A stretch of DNA of 56,114 bases from Polyangia bacterium (GTDB lineage: Bacteria; Myxococcota_A; Polyangia; Nannocystales; Nannocystaceae), in contig JAUIFF010000024.1 of the NCBI GenBank assembly GCA_030429545.1, positions 1-56,114 of the forward strand, read 5' to 3'. Below the pieces are notes generated by a model. It was given only the letters and a program-made list of their open reading frames with translations, had not been told where the DNA came from and did not search any database. Of this stretch, positions 26,170 to 33,945 are shown in pieces. The translations under genes and the position numbers were made by a program. Within the stretch, counting starts at the first letter, position 1. Each line of letters starts with the position of its first letter.

Positions 26170-26333
26170 TGCCGGAGCCGGTGCTCAAGTCGAAATCATA
26201 TTGGGCGGTAGAGACCACGAGGTTGATGTCCCGACCATGTGTTGCTCTCGACATCCTGTGGGGCGCGCTCGAGGTCGGCCACGACATTTCCCGAACTGGT
26301 TGCAACGTCGAGGCTGTCGGCCTCGCAACCGCG
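26170..26333 (-). pseudogene. decayed fragment of a DUF4097 lipoprotein gene
   Basis: On the minus strand this stretch encodes SSGNVVADLERAPQDVE and, after a frame change, INLVVSTAQYDFDLSTGSG. These match the intact DUF4097 gene at 32130-32888 (nucleotide match about 32227-32391). Both ends of the gene are missing and the fragment is frameshifted, so it is not functional. Confidence 0.75.
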
Positions 26334-26417
26334 CTCGGTAGCGATACCGCAGTGCCAGAGCCATAAGCTGCGCAAAGCACGGGTATACTCCGGCGCGGGC
26401 GTTCGACGACGAGTCAT
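26334..26417 (+). pseudogene. relic of the fha-luxR promoter and start codon region
   Basis: The stretch resembles 32979-33076, keeping cgctcggtagcgatacc, gcgcaaagcacggg, the TATACT box (26384-26389) and gttcgacgacga, the first codons of the FHA-LuxR gene. The GTG start is GCG here. Nothing of the rest of that gene follows. Confidence 0.6.
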
Positions 26418-26556
26418 CGACCCACCACAACTCGTGCACTCGACGCGGTTTAGACCGGCCCGAAACACCCGATAGGGCCTTGCACAGTCACTCCGGCGCC
26501 TTTTGGAACGAGTGTGTAACGTTTTCAGTGCTCGCGGTACTGTCCGGTGGCACCTG

Positions 26557-27225
26557 ATGCTCACCCCCTCCAAGATCCACCGTCTTCCGGAGACTTCGTC
26601 CGAGTCTACGGCGGAGACGTCCCACGAGATGCTCGAAGCAAACCGAGCGCGCGACATTATCGCTCTCACCCGCGAGGGCGATCCAGAAACCTGGGCGTTT
26701 CTCTACCGTCGCTGCTATGTCGGGCTCTACCGCCAGCTGCGCTACTTGACGGGCGATCGGACGATTGCCGAAGAACTCGCCCAAGAGGCCTTTGCCCAAG
26801 CTCTGATCAGCCGTCATCGTTACGATGGGCGCCGAGGATTTCGCTCGTGGCTACACGGGATCGCCTTGAACATCGTGCGCAATCACTGGCGGAAGCGCAA
26901 AAACGCGGCCCGGGCGAATGAACGCCTGGAGATGCTCCAGCGCCTGCGCGCACCTGCTGGGAACAACTCGGAAGATCCCGATCGTCGATTTGTACGCAAG
27001 GAGCAGAGTCGAGCCCTCTACACGGCCCTCGAGGAGTTGCCACACCGTCTGCGCGAAGCCTTTATCTTAAATGAGATTCAGGGACTCTCGCGGGCGGAAG
27101 CCGCCGAATTACTCGACATCACACCGAATAACCTCGCAGTCCGGGTGACCCGGGCACGCACTCGCTTGCGTAGGTTGCTGACCGCTCACGGCTGGATCTC
27201 CGAGGGAGGGACCTATGGCGCGTGA
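26557..27225 (+). CDS. ECF-type RNA polymerase sigma factor
   Basis: The 222-residue protein contains sigma region 2 (WAFLYRRCYVGLYRQLRYLTGDRTIAEELAQEAFAQAL, then GFRSWLHGIALNIVRNHWRKRK) and region 4 (LEELPHRLREAFILNEIQGLSRAEAAELLDITPNNLAVRVTRARTRLRRLL). ATG 26557 is chosen with GGTGG upstream; a later Met at 26629 is also possible. It overlaps the next gene, a single-helix membrane protein, by 11 bp, the usual sigma/anti-sigma arrangement. Its regulon probably includes the operon itself. Confidence 0.93.
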   Translation: MLTPSKIHRLPETSSESTAETSHEMLEANRARDIIALTREGDPETWAFLYRRCYVGLYRQLRYLTGDRTIAEELAQEAFAQALISRHRYDGRRGFRSWLHGIALNIVRNHWRKRKNAARANERLEMLQRLRAPAGNNSEDPDRRFVRKEQSRALYTALEELPHRLREAFILNEIQGLSRAEAAELLDITPNNLAVRVTRARTRLRRLLTAHGWISEGGTYGA

Positions 27226-28321
27226 CGATCACGACGAGCTCGACACAGTTGTCGAACAGACAAGCGAAAGTATCGCGCGAGAACTCGAGGAGTCGATCAA
27301 AATCCCCGCGTTTTCCTCGATTGTTGCACGGGCTCAACGCCTCGACCCGAACCAAGTTGGTCCGCTTCTATTTTGCGAAACCAAAGTACCGGAGGTGCGT
27401 GCGGATCGAGAAGTGATAGAGACCGAGCAACTCGCCCAATTTGTGCGGGCGGCACGGGTCGAGGCCGAGGCCGATATTCGCGACCACATTGCCGATATCG
27501 GCGACAGTCCACAACTGGCAACTTCGATGTTCGCTCGTCGACCTCGTCGTCTGAGGTATGTCGTGGTAGTGGCCGCCGCCGCCGCCGCTGTGTTTGTCGC
27601 GTTTCGAGGCTTCCCAGACGCTCCGTCGGCAGCGCGTCAAGCTAGTGAACAAAACTTCTATCAATCGGTCGTCGACCACTCGACAAAGCCACGACAAACC
27701 GAAGTCGAGCGGCAACAAAAAGCACCGCAAGTGCGCACGACAACAATTGAAGGCTCGCCCACCGACGAGCAAGAGTCCCTTGATTGGATGAGTTTCGACG
27801 AGCACGAGAGTGGGACCGTAGCTCCTCTTGAAACTAGTGAGCCTGCTCAAAGTGATATCAACCCCGAGAACGACTTGCAAAAGCCCGGTGACGGCGAGAT
27901 GGTGACGCCAACGAAAAAGCAACAGCCCGCCCGCGATACCTTACACGAACTCGATGATCGTGCCGAGGATGCCCTTGCCAACGGTGAGCTCGAGGTCGCA
28001 GACGAGCTGTACCGCGAGATCATCCGTCGGGGAGGACGTAGCCGTCGCGCCGATCGGGCCTACGGCGATCGGTTCACAATTGCCCGACGATTGCGAACAC
28101 CCGCACAGAGAGCCGCTCTCTGGCGCGAGTACCTAAGCAAGTTCCCGCGAGGACGATTTGCCGAGGACGCGCTCGCCGGACTTTGCCAAGCACAACCGCG
28201 GCTGACACAAACGGCCCAAGCGTGCTGGCGAAAGCTGTTAGAGCGCTACCCCGAGGGAGTCTACGCCAATGAGGCACGCCGAGCACTAACTGAACATCCA
28301 ACCCCCGAGGGGGCTTTGTGA
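27215..28321 (+). CDS. putative anti-sigma factor with periplasmic TPR-like domain
   Basis: The 368-residue protein has a cytoplasmic N-terminus of about 112 residues and one transmembrane helix (LRYVVVVAAAAAAVFVAF). A long charged linker follows (residues ~135-235), and then a C-terminal helical domain of tandem TPR/YbgF-like units (ALANGELEVADELYREIIRRGG, LWREYLSKFPRGRFAEDALAGL, CWRKLLERYPEGVYANEARRAL). No ZAS zinc motif is seen. ATG 27215 follows GAGGGAGGG and overlaps the ECF sigma gene. The anti-sigma role rests on the gene order and topology. Confidence 0.82.
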   Translation: MARDDHDELDTVVEQTSESIARELEESIKIPAFSSIVARAQRLDPNQVGPLLFCETKVPEVRADREVIETEQLAQFVRAARVEAEADIRDHIADIGDSPQLATSMFARRPRRLRYVVVVAAAAAAVFVAFRGFPDAPSAARQASEQNFYQSVVDHSTKPRQTEVERQQKAPQVRTTTIEGSPTDEQESLDWMSFDEHESGTVAPLETSEPAQSDINPENDLQKPGDGEMVTPTKKQQPARDTLHELDDRAEDALANGELEVADELYREIIRRGGRSRRADRAYGDRFTIARRLRTPAQRAALWREYLSKFPRGRFAEDALAGLCQAQPRLTQTAQACWRKLLERYPEGVYANEARRALTEHPTPEGAL

Positions 28322-29124
28322 CCACAATGAGAGCCCAGCTGTTGGGCCTTGCTGTTATCTCGCTATTCCTCGGCTGCGCAACAGAGGTGTTCGTCATTAC
28401 CGAAGCAGCCCCCTGTGCACAACCTGCGGGCGACGAATGCCTCGAACCGGAGCCTGAACCCGAGTGCCCAAGTGGAGGTTGCCCAAGTGACCCCTGCTTG
28501 GAATATGAAAACCTCGAGCACCCCTTCGACGAACTCCTACCTGTCTGCGGTTTGGGCCCCGCTGCAGTCTGCTGTACCGCACTCGACGACCCTTGTTGCT
28601 ATCGACCCGACGACCCCTGCTGTGCGACCCTAGGAGACCCTTGTTGCCACGACCCGGGGGGGTTTTGCTGTCAAAACCCTGAGGACCCTTGCTGCCTCAA
28701 CCCCGACGACCCCTGTTGTGTAAATCCCGATGACCCCTGTTGTGTAAATCCCGATGATCCGTGCTGCACTCCCTGGAGCGAATGTTGTCAAAACCCCGAA
28801 CACCCCTGTTGCCTCGATCCTGAAAGCTGCTGTCCCGCCGACGACCCCTGTTGCCTAAACCCCGACGACCCTTGCTGCCAAAACCCCATTTGTTGTGAAC
28901 TGCCGCAAGACCCCTGTTGCCTAAACCCTGACGACCCGTGTTGCGCCTCCCCGGATGACCCGTGCTGTATCGACCCCCGTCATCCCTGTTGCCTCGAACC
29001 CACACATCCCTGTTGTCTCGAGGGCGAACCGCTCGCGCCCGACCCGTGCTGCTTCGGCCGTGAGCCTGGTTGTTGCACACCACTCGATGATAGTGTGTGC
29101 TGTTTTCTCCCCCTCGGACTATGA
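28318..29124 (+). CDS. Cys-Cys repeat lipoprotein (NPDDPCC octapeptide repeats)
   Basis: The 268-residue protein starts at GTG 28318, overlapping the anti-sigma stop; ATG 28327 is the alternative. A signal peptide ends at LFLGC20. From residue ~85 the chain is a near-continuous series of 23 Cys-Cys pairs separated by short acidic, proline-rich spacers, most often LNPDDPCC or VNPDDPCC with an eight-residue period. No known family is recognised. Such a chain could be heavily disulfide-linked or bind soft metals at the surface. Its ATGA overlap with the next gene ties it firmly into the ECF sigma operon. Confidence 0.85.
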   Translation: MTTMRAQLLGLAVISLFLGCATEVFVITEAAPCAQPAGDECLEPEPEPECPSGGCPSDPCLEYENLEHPFDELLPVCGLGPAAVCCTALDDPCCYRPDDPCCATLGDPCCHDPGGFCCQNPEDPCCLNPDDPCCVNPDDPCCVNPDDPCCTPWSECCQNPEHPCCLDPESCCPADDPCCLNPDDPCCQNPICCELPQDPCCLNPDDPCCASPDDPCCIDPRHPCCLEPTHPCCLEGEPLAPDPCCFGREPGCCTPLDDSVCCFLPLGL

Positions 29125-30278
29125 GCATAGCGACGCTCACGCTAACGGCTGCGCTCGTTGTTGGTTACTCGGCGCCACACGAAGCTCAACCGCCTACGGA
29201 GGTCGGCGAACGCGTGACTGTGGAGATTGTGCTCATGCGCTTTGGGCCAGTAGATCCACAGGCACTGCGCCGGGCTTTAGCTGCCCGTGTCCCCTGGATT
29301 CAACTGTATACATTCGGTACACCCGAAGCTCCATCTCCGACAGATGATGCGCCGGGACGATGTGTGTTTGTCGATATCGTCGCGCGCGCTCAGGGCTATT
29401 CGACAACATTTATCCTCAGCGACGGGCGGGCCTATCACCGAGATGTGATGGGTGGTGACGGCGATATACGCGAACTCGCCAGCGCAATCGCCAACACGCT
29501 CGCGGCGATCGAAGATGCTGCGATCGTACCCGAGCCCGAGCCCGCGACACTTCCGGAAACTCCTCACACGAGTGTTTCCGACCCGCCCCAAGCCGAATCT
29601 ACATCGCCTTCGTCACAGACCGACTCCAACGCGAGTCCAGCTAAATCAAAGCCGACAGTGTCACCGGAACCAGAGCACCAACCTGATGCAGCAACACTGA
29701 AAAGACATATCCCAAAAGACGCACCAAATAAAGAGGGTTATACACTCGGTTTTTCACTCGCCCCAGCAGTCGCTGTTTTGCTTGCGCCTGGACAACTCCA
29801 AGGATTTTCGGGATTTGGCGGTGGTCTCCACGGCAGTCTCCGTTTCCCCCGCGGACTCGGCCTCGACATCGGCGTTCGCATCTTGGGTTACGAGCGCGAC
29901 GACCTCGGGCTCAGGCGTACACGCGTGGGAATTGCCACTGGCTACATCCACCGCAACAACCACCTCGAGCTCGCTGGACTCGCAGGTTTCAGCATCGAAC
30001 CCTGGCAGCTGCGCGACGCAGGCGAGCGTATATCCTTGGGTGTGCGCCCGCTGGTCGGCGGGTTTGCCAACCTCGCACTCGGGTACCACGCACAGGTGCA
30101 CAACCGGCTTGCCCTACGAGTTGGCGGCAGGCTCGGGCTTGCCGGAAGCACGTTAGTTTCGGGTCGTGTTCCAGAAATCCGCAGGGCGAACGAATCGAGC
30201 CCTCGCCTCGGCCTCGGAGGCTTCGAGCTCACATTCGGACTCGACCTGACGCTCTGGATCTCGCTTGCCAAGGGCTGA
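29121..30278 (+). CDS. exported protein with C-terminal beta-rich, possibly outer-membrane domain
   Basis: The 385-residue protein starts at ATG 29121, overlapping the upstream stop. A signal peptide (MSIATLTLTAALVVGYSA) is followed by an N-terminal globular part (VTVEIVLMRFGPVDPQALRRAL...FVDIVARAQGYSTTFIL). A Pro/Ser/Thr-rich linker (~140-210) leads to a C-terminal region of alternating strands ending in ELTFGLDLTLWISLAKG, like outer-membrane beta-barrels. It is the last gene of the ECF sigma operon. A role as the envelope partner of the Cys-Cys lipoprotein is inferred. Confidence 0.75.
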   Translation: MSIATLTLTAALVVGYSAPHEAQPPTEVGERVTVEIVLMRFGPVDPQALRRALAARVPWIQLYTFGTPEAPSPTDDAPGRCVFVDIVARAQGYSTTFILSDGRAYHRDVMGGDGDIRELASAIANTLAAIEDAAIVPEPEPATLPETPHTSVSDPPQAESTSPSSQTDSNASPAKSKPTVSPEPEHQPDAATLKRHIPKDAPNKEGYTLGFSLAPAVAVLLAPGQLQGFSGFGGGLHGSLRFPRGLGLDIGVRILGYERDDLGLRRTRVGIATGYIHRNNHLELAGLAGFSIEPWQLRDAGERISLGVRPLVGGFANLALGYHAQVHNRLALRVGGRLGLAGSTLVSGRVPEIRRANESSPRLGLGGFELTFGLDLTLWISLAKG

Positions 30279-30530
30279 CGAAAGCCTGACAAGCGAAGTG
30301 AAACTGCTGTGGACATCTTCCGCGGCAAACGTTTCCAAAGTTGGCCGTGGTGTCGAAAGAAAATTCATTCGCACTGTAATGCTTTGCCCCGTGTCGGTAA
30401 TGACTATATGAACGCGCGTTGAAGCAACCGTCGATTCAACCTCGGATAGCTGCGCGCCAAACTCGTCCACACCACAGATCCATTGCTCCGCGCAAAAACC
30501 TGTCGCGGATCGCTCAGGAGTCGAACCGAT

Positions 30531-31646
30531 ATGAAACCTCGCCACCCACGTACCCTCCTTTCCATTCCCCTTGTGGGCTTTTTGCTGGCACTTGGTGCAT
30601 GCGATACTGAAGTCGACACAATTGAACACGGAGCGTGCCAGGACAACATCGACTGTCCCGACCTCGATCCGCCACCGCAACCGGGAGATGAATGCCTGTT
30701 GCAGTTCGATAGCTGCATCCAGAGTGATGCGCCCCCCGAATACTGCGAACAACTGATTTGGGAGTGTCACGCAGAGCAGCCCGAGCCACCCCCGGACGAT
30801 TGTGAGGCGAGTTTCCACGAGTGCCTCGAAAATGGTGAAGACCCCGAACTTTGTGAGCAGTTGCTCAACGAGTGCCACGGACACGACCCAGAACCCTGCC
30901 CCGAACCCGACGAGCCATGGCCCGACGAGTGTGGCGAAAACTTCCACGAGTGCCTCGAAGGCGGTCTCCCTCCGGAGGTTTGTGAGCAAATACTCATAGA
31001 ATGCCAACCCGCTCCCGACCCCGAACCGTGGCCGGAACCCGAGCCCTGTCCCGACCCCGAACCGTGGCCGGAACCCGAACCGAACCAGTGCGAATGGATC
31101 TTCGACGACTGCCTCCAAGGAGGTGAGCCCCCCGAGCTGTGCCAAGAACTCTTTCATGAGTGTCTCGGAGAGGAGCCCGAGCCCTGTCCCGACCCCGAAC
31201 CGTGGCCGGAACCCGAACCGAACCAGTGCGAATGGATCTTCGACGACTGCCTCCAAGGAGGTGAGCCGCCCGAGCTCTGCCAAGAACTCTTTTACGAGTG
31301 TCTCGGAGAGGAACCCGAGCCCTGCCCCGACCCCGAACCGTGGCCGGAACCCGAACCGTGTCCCGACCCCGAACCGTGGCCAGAACCCGAACCGGACGAG
31401 TGCGAATGGATCTTAGACGACTGCCTCCAAGGAGGTGAACCCCCCGAGCTCTGCCAAGAACTCTTTCACGAATGTCTCGGAGAGGAGCCCGAGCCCTGTC
31501 CCGACCCCGAACCGTGGCCTGACCCCGAACCCGAACCGTGCCCCGACCCCGAACCGGACGAGTGCGAATGGATCTTCCACGACTGTCTTCAAGAAGGTCA
31601 GTCTCCCGAAACTTGTGAGGATCTCTTTCACGAGTGTTTAGGATAG
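30531..31646 (+). CDS. lipoprotein of seven twin-CX6C modules
   Basis: The 371-residue protein has lipobox ALGAC24. The mature part consists of seven copies of a C-X6-C-X9-C-X6-C module, for example CLLQFDSC...YCEQLIWEC, and four near-identical CEWIFDDC..LCQELFHEC units. Pro/Glu/Asp linkers such as EPEPCPDPEPWPEPEP separate them. The spacing fits a two-helix hairpin held by two disulfides. The start at ATG 30531 excludes a short upstream open extension. The gene stands 250 bp after the ECF operon and may be controlled with it. No named family is recognised. Confidence 0.85.
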   Translation: MKPRHPRTLLSIPLVGFLLALGACDTEVDTIEHGACQDNIDCPDLDPPPQPGDECLLQFDSCIQSDAPPEYCEQLIWECHAEQPEPPPDDCEASFHECLENGEDPELCEQLLNECHGHDPEPCPEPDEPWPDECGENFHECLEGGLPPEVCEQILIECQPAPDPEPWPEPEPCPDPEPWPEPEPNQCEWIFDDCLQGGEPPELCQELFHECLGEEPEPCPDPEPWPEPEPNQCEWIFDDCLQGGEPPELCQELFYECLGEEPEPCPDPEPWPEPEPCPDPEPWPEPEPDECEWILDDCLQGGEPPELCQELFHECLGEEPEPCPDPEPWPDPEPEPCPDPEPDECEWIFHDCLQEGQSPETCEDLFHECLG

Positions 31647-31802
31647 GAGTCCGCTCCGAACCCGAGGCCCGAGCCGCATTCCACGAGTGCATCGGGCCGG
31701 CCTAGGCCTAGATCCGTTTGTCTGCGTACAGCAGTTTCACGAATGCAGTGGCGAGCCCTAGCAGGTTACAATGCATAGGTACGCGTCGGTAGGTCCAACA
31801 TC
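31647..31802. other. gene-free interval with a degenerate repeat remnant
   Basis: Just past the stop of the twin-CX6C lipoprotein, a frame-shifted stretch still encodes FHECIG-like residues (about 31677-31698), the end of one more repeat unit. No other coding or structural feature is seen before the STAND fragment at 31803. Confidence 0.5.
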
Positions 31803-31940
31803 TCGACAACTTCGTCGCGGCCCACCGGCGTATGCTCGCCGATCCTACCTCGCGGCCACTGGCAATCGCAGGGGCACTCGGAGCCCACAATCCGTTGATT
31901 CGTCGCGGCATGGTCGGGATGGCCAAACGGCTCACTGCCC
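31803..31940 (+). pseudogene. fragment of the STAND regulator gene
   Basis: The plus strand encodes LDNFVAAHRRMLADPTSRPLAI and then GAHNPLIRRGMVGMAKRL. This is almost identical to an internal part of the STAND protein encoded by the minus strand near 24738-24875. Nothing on either side continues the gene, so this is a transposed fragment in the opposite orientation. Confidence 0.8.
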
Positions 31941-31946
31941 GTAGCG

Positions 31947-32040
31947 ACAGCCGAGGCGATAGCTCGGCTGGAACTTCTTGCTGTTACATGTATTGCCTAC
32001 GACGTGGGCTCACCCGTCTAGGCTTTCGCAGTGGTCAATG
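31947..32040. repeat. 91-bp element with conserved hairpin (copy 2)
   Basis: This copy of the segment at 26079-26169 differs at only a few bases and keeps the hairpin CAGCCGAG-gcgatag-CTCGGCTG (31948-31970). Here it directly follows the STAND gene fragment, whereas copy 1 lies upstream of the intact STAND gene. Confidence 0.75.
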
Positions 32041-32070
32041 CGCAACGACATTAATCGTCGAGCGTTCAAA

Positions 32071-32115
32071 CGCGACTATGGGACACCGCCAGCGAAGGCG
32101 GTGCCGTATGTCGCG
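32071..32115. terminator. long imperfect hairpin past the DUF4097 gene
   Basis: CACCGCC-agcgaa-GGCGGTG (32084-32103) is a perfect stem that extends with few mismatches into flanking GCGAC/GTCGC arms. It lies 15 bp beyond the DUF4097 stop on the minus strand. No U-run follows, so termination is only probable. Confidence 0.4.
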
Positions 32116-32129
32116 ACAACCGAGCTCCG

Positions 32130-32888
32130 TTAGCGAGCTTGCACAACAATATTTCCAGATCCGGTACTCAACTCGATCCGGCGCTGCGCCTGGCTGTCGG
32201 AGTTGATACCCCGCAGATCGATGTCGCCGGAGCCGGTGCTCAAGTCGAGATCATATTGGGCGGTGGGGACCACCAGGTTGATATCACCCGACCCTGTGTT
32301 GATCTCGACATCCTGTGGGGCGCGCTCGAGGTCGGCCACGACATTTCCCGAACTGGTTGCAGCGTCGAGGTTGTCGGTCTGGCAGCCGCGCAGGTCGACG
32401 TCGCCAGAGCCTGTCATCAGCGAAAAACTGGTCCCGTGGATCGACTCGAGCTCGACATTGCCGGAGCCAGAATTTGCACTGACGGAGGTATCGAGCGCGC
32501 GCAGGACAACATCGCCCGAGCCGGTGTCGACCACCAGGCTCGCCAGCGAAGCCGCGGACTCGGGGAGGTACACATGCCAATCGACTGCACAGGTCCGCGC
32601 CAGGCTCGGGCAGTCGTGCTCGAGGTACAGCACATCACCAACCACGCGGGTTTGCAGCTCGGTGGCGCTGCCATGGACCAGCGCATCGACCTCGATTTGC
32701 GAGCGGTCGGCCGCGCGTTCGACCACGATGTTGCCAGACCCTGTCCGAACGTCCACGCCCTCGACTGCCGGGTCAAAGTTCAGGAGCTCCCGGCGCGTGG
32801 AGCCGTCCATGATACAACCGCCACAAACCGCCGAGATAAGTAGGGCGCCGAGCGCAGTTGTTGAGTTTTGGAGAAGAAGCATAGGCAT
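32130..32888 (-). CDS. DUF4097 putative adhesin-like lipoprotein
   Basis: The 252-residue protein starts MPMLLLQNSTTALGALL with a signal peptide and Cys residues at VCGGC that can serve as lipidation site. The mature part is a right-handed parallel-beta pattern in which (N/D)TGSG(D/N)(I/V) recurs about every 18-22 residues, for example VRTGSGNIVVERA, VDTGSGDVVLRA, INTGSGDINLVV and LSTGSGDIDLRG, as in DUF4097/DUF2807 proteins. Function is unknown; envelope location is likely. A decayed copy lies at 26170-26333. It is divergent from the FHA-LuxR gene. Confidence 0.85.
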   Translation of the reverse strand: MPMLLLQNSTTALGALLISAVCGGCIMDGSTRRELLNFDPAVEGVDVRTGSGNIVVERAADRSQIEVDALVHGSATELQTRVVGDVLYLEHDCPSLARTCAVDWHVYLPESAASLASLVVDTGSGDVVLRALDTSVSANSGSGNVELESIHGTSFSLMTGSGDVDLRGCQTDNLDAATSSGNVVADLERAPQDVEINTGSGDINLVVPTAQYDLDLSTGSGDIDLRGINSDSQAQRRIELSTGSGNIVVQAR

Positions 32889-33046
32889 CGTTGTTGGTCT
32901 CAGACTATCTGGGCCGGGCAAAGGTGTCACCGCATCGCCGACAAAGGTTGGTCGGCGAGCTGTGCTCTCTCACACCGACCGCTCGGTAGCGATACCGAAG
33001 CGAGGATCCGAGACTGCCAAGGCCATAAACTGCGCAAAGCACGGGG

Positions 33047-33052
33047 TATACT
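33047..33052 (+). promoter_or_regulatory. candidate -10 element of the fha-luxR gene
   Basis: TATACT lies 9 bp before the GTG at 33062, so the transcript would be nearly leaderless. The same box with flanking GCGCAAAGCACGGG is preserved in the decayed copy at 26384-26389. No good -35 hexamer is seen. Confidence 0.4.
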
Positions 33053-33061
33053 CCAACACGG

Positions 33062-33640
33062 GTGTTCGACGACGAAACCTCGCAGCGACCGGTGACAATC
33101 CATCGCCGACCTGCCCGTGCAAAGCCGCGGCTACACGTCGAGCTGGGGCTTTGCAAGGGGGACAAACACTGGCTGCAAGCGCCCAAAACTCTCCTCGGAC
33201 GCGACCCACAGGCGCCATTGTGTTTTGCCGACCGCGGGGTCTCGCGCCGACATGCCGAGTTCTTGCGTGCCAGCGATGGCCTGGTGTCTGTGCTCGACCT
33301 AGGCTCGACCAACGGCACCTATGTCAACGGCTCGTCGATCGAACTCGCCGCGCTGCGGGACGGCGACCGGATTCAGGTGGGTCCGGAGCTTGTCCTGCGC
33401 TTTGCCTATGAAATCCCCCAACGAAACGTGTCCCCGACACTGCCGTTGACAAGCCGACAACTCGAAGTTGCCCGCCTCGTCGCCAACGGCCTGACGAGTT
33501 CGCAAATCGCCGAAAGGTTGGGCGTCCGAACCCGCACGATCACCAGCCACCTCGACCATATTTACGAACGACTCGATATCAACTCGCGCGCCGCGTTGAC
33601 CCGCCTGATCGTCGAGGCCGGCCTCGTCGACCCGGCGTGA
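33062..33640 (+). CDS. FHA domain - LuxR-type helix-turn-helix regulator
   Basis: The 192-residue protein starts at GTG 33062. Residues ~25-115 form an FHA domain (TLLGRDPQAPLCFADRGVSRRHAEF, LDLGSTNGTYVNG), which binds phosphothreonine. Residues ~127-185 form a GerE/LuxR helix-turn-helix (LTSRQLEVARLVANGLTSSQIAERLGVRTRTITSHLDHIYERL). No receiver or ligand domain is present. It lies next to a convergent Ser/Thr kinase gene, so phosphorylation-dependent transcription control is the inferred role. Its last codons are part of a tandem repeat. Confidence 0.9.
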   Translation: MFDDETSQRPVTIHRRPARAKPRLHVELGLCKGDKHWLQAPKTLLGRDPQAPLCFADRGVSRRHAEFLRASDGLVSVLDLGSTNGTYVNGSSIELAALRDGDRIQVGPELVLRFAYEIPQRNVSPTLPLTSRQLEVARLVANGLTSSQIAERLGVRTRTITSHLDHIYERLDINSRAALTRLIVEAGLVDPA

Positions 33641-33945
33641 CTACCAAAAACCCGGACCCGGCTGTGTGCCGAGGCGTGAGGGCCGAACATAAATGACGCG
33701 ATCGGTGTATGAGCATGGACCCGCGTGCTCGTCGAGGCCTCGTCGACCCGGCATGACTAAAAACCCGAACCCGGCTGTGTGCCGAGGCGTGAGAGCCAAG
33801 CATCGGAAGCGATAGGAGTATCGGCATCGGCCCGCCTGATCGTCGAGGCCTCGTCGACCCGGCGTGACTAAAAACCCGGAGTGCTGCACCCCCACTGTGT
33901 GCCGAGGCGTGAGGGCCGACCGCGTGCCGAAATCGGTGTATCGGC
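33601..33945. repeat. 111-120 bp tandem repeat bridging two convergent gene ends
   Basis: Three copies begin at 33601, 33721 and 33832. Each contains tcgtcgaggc, tcgtcgacccggc, aaaaaccc and ctgtgtgccgaggcgtgag. Copy 1 holds the last codons and stop of the FHA-LuxR gene, and copy 3 holds the last ~25 codons and stop of the convergent kinase gene. Confidence 0.85.

Noticed and set aside
30153..31283. Long minus-strand open frame (376 residues) opposite the twin-CX6C lipoprotein
   Set aside because: It is a mirror of the highly repetitive plus-strand coding sequence. It lacks a start signal and any domain, while the plus strand has a signal peptide and strictly conserved Cys spacing.
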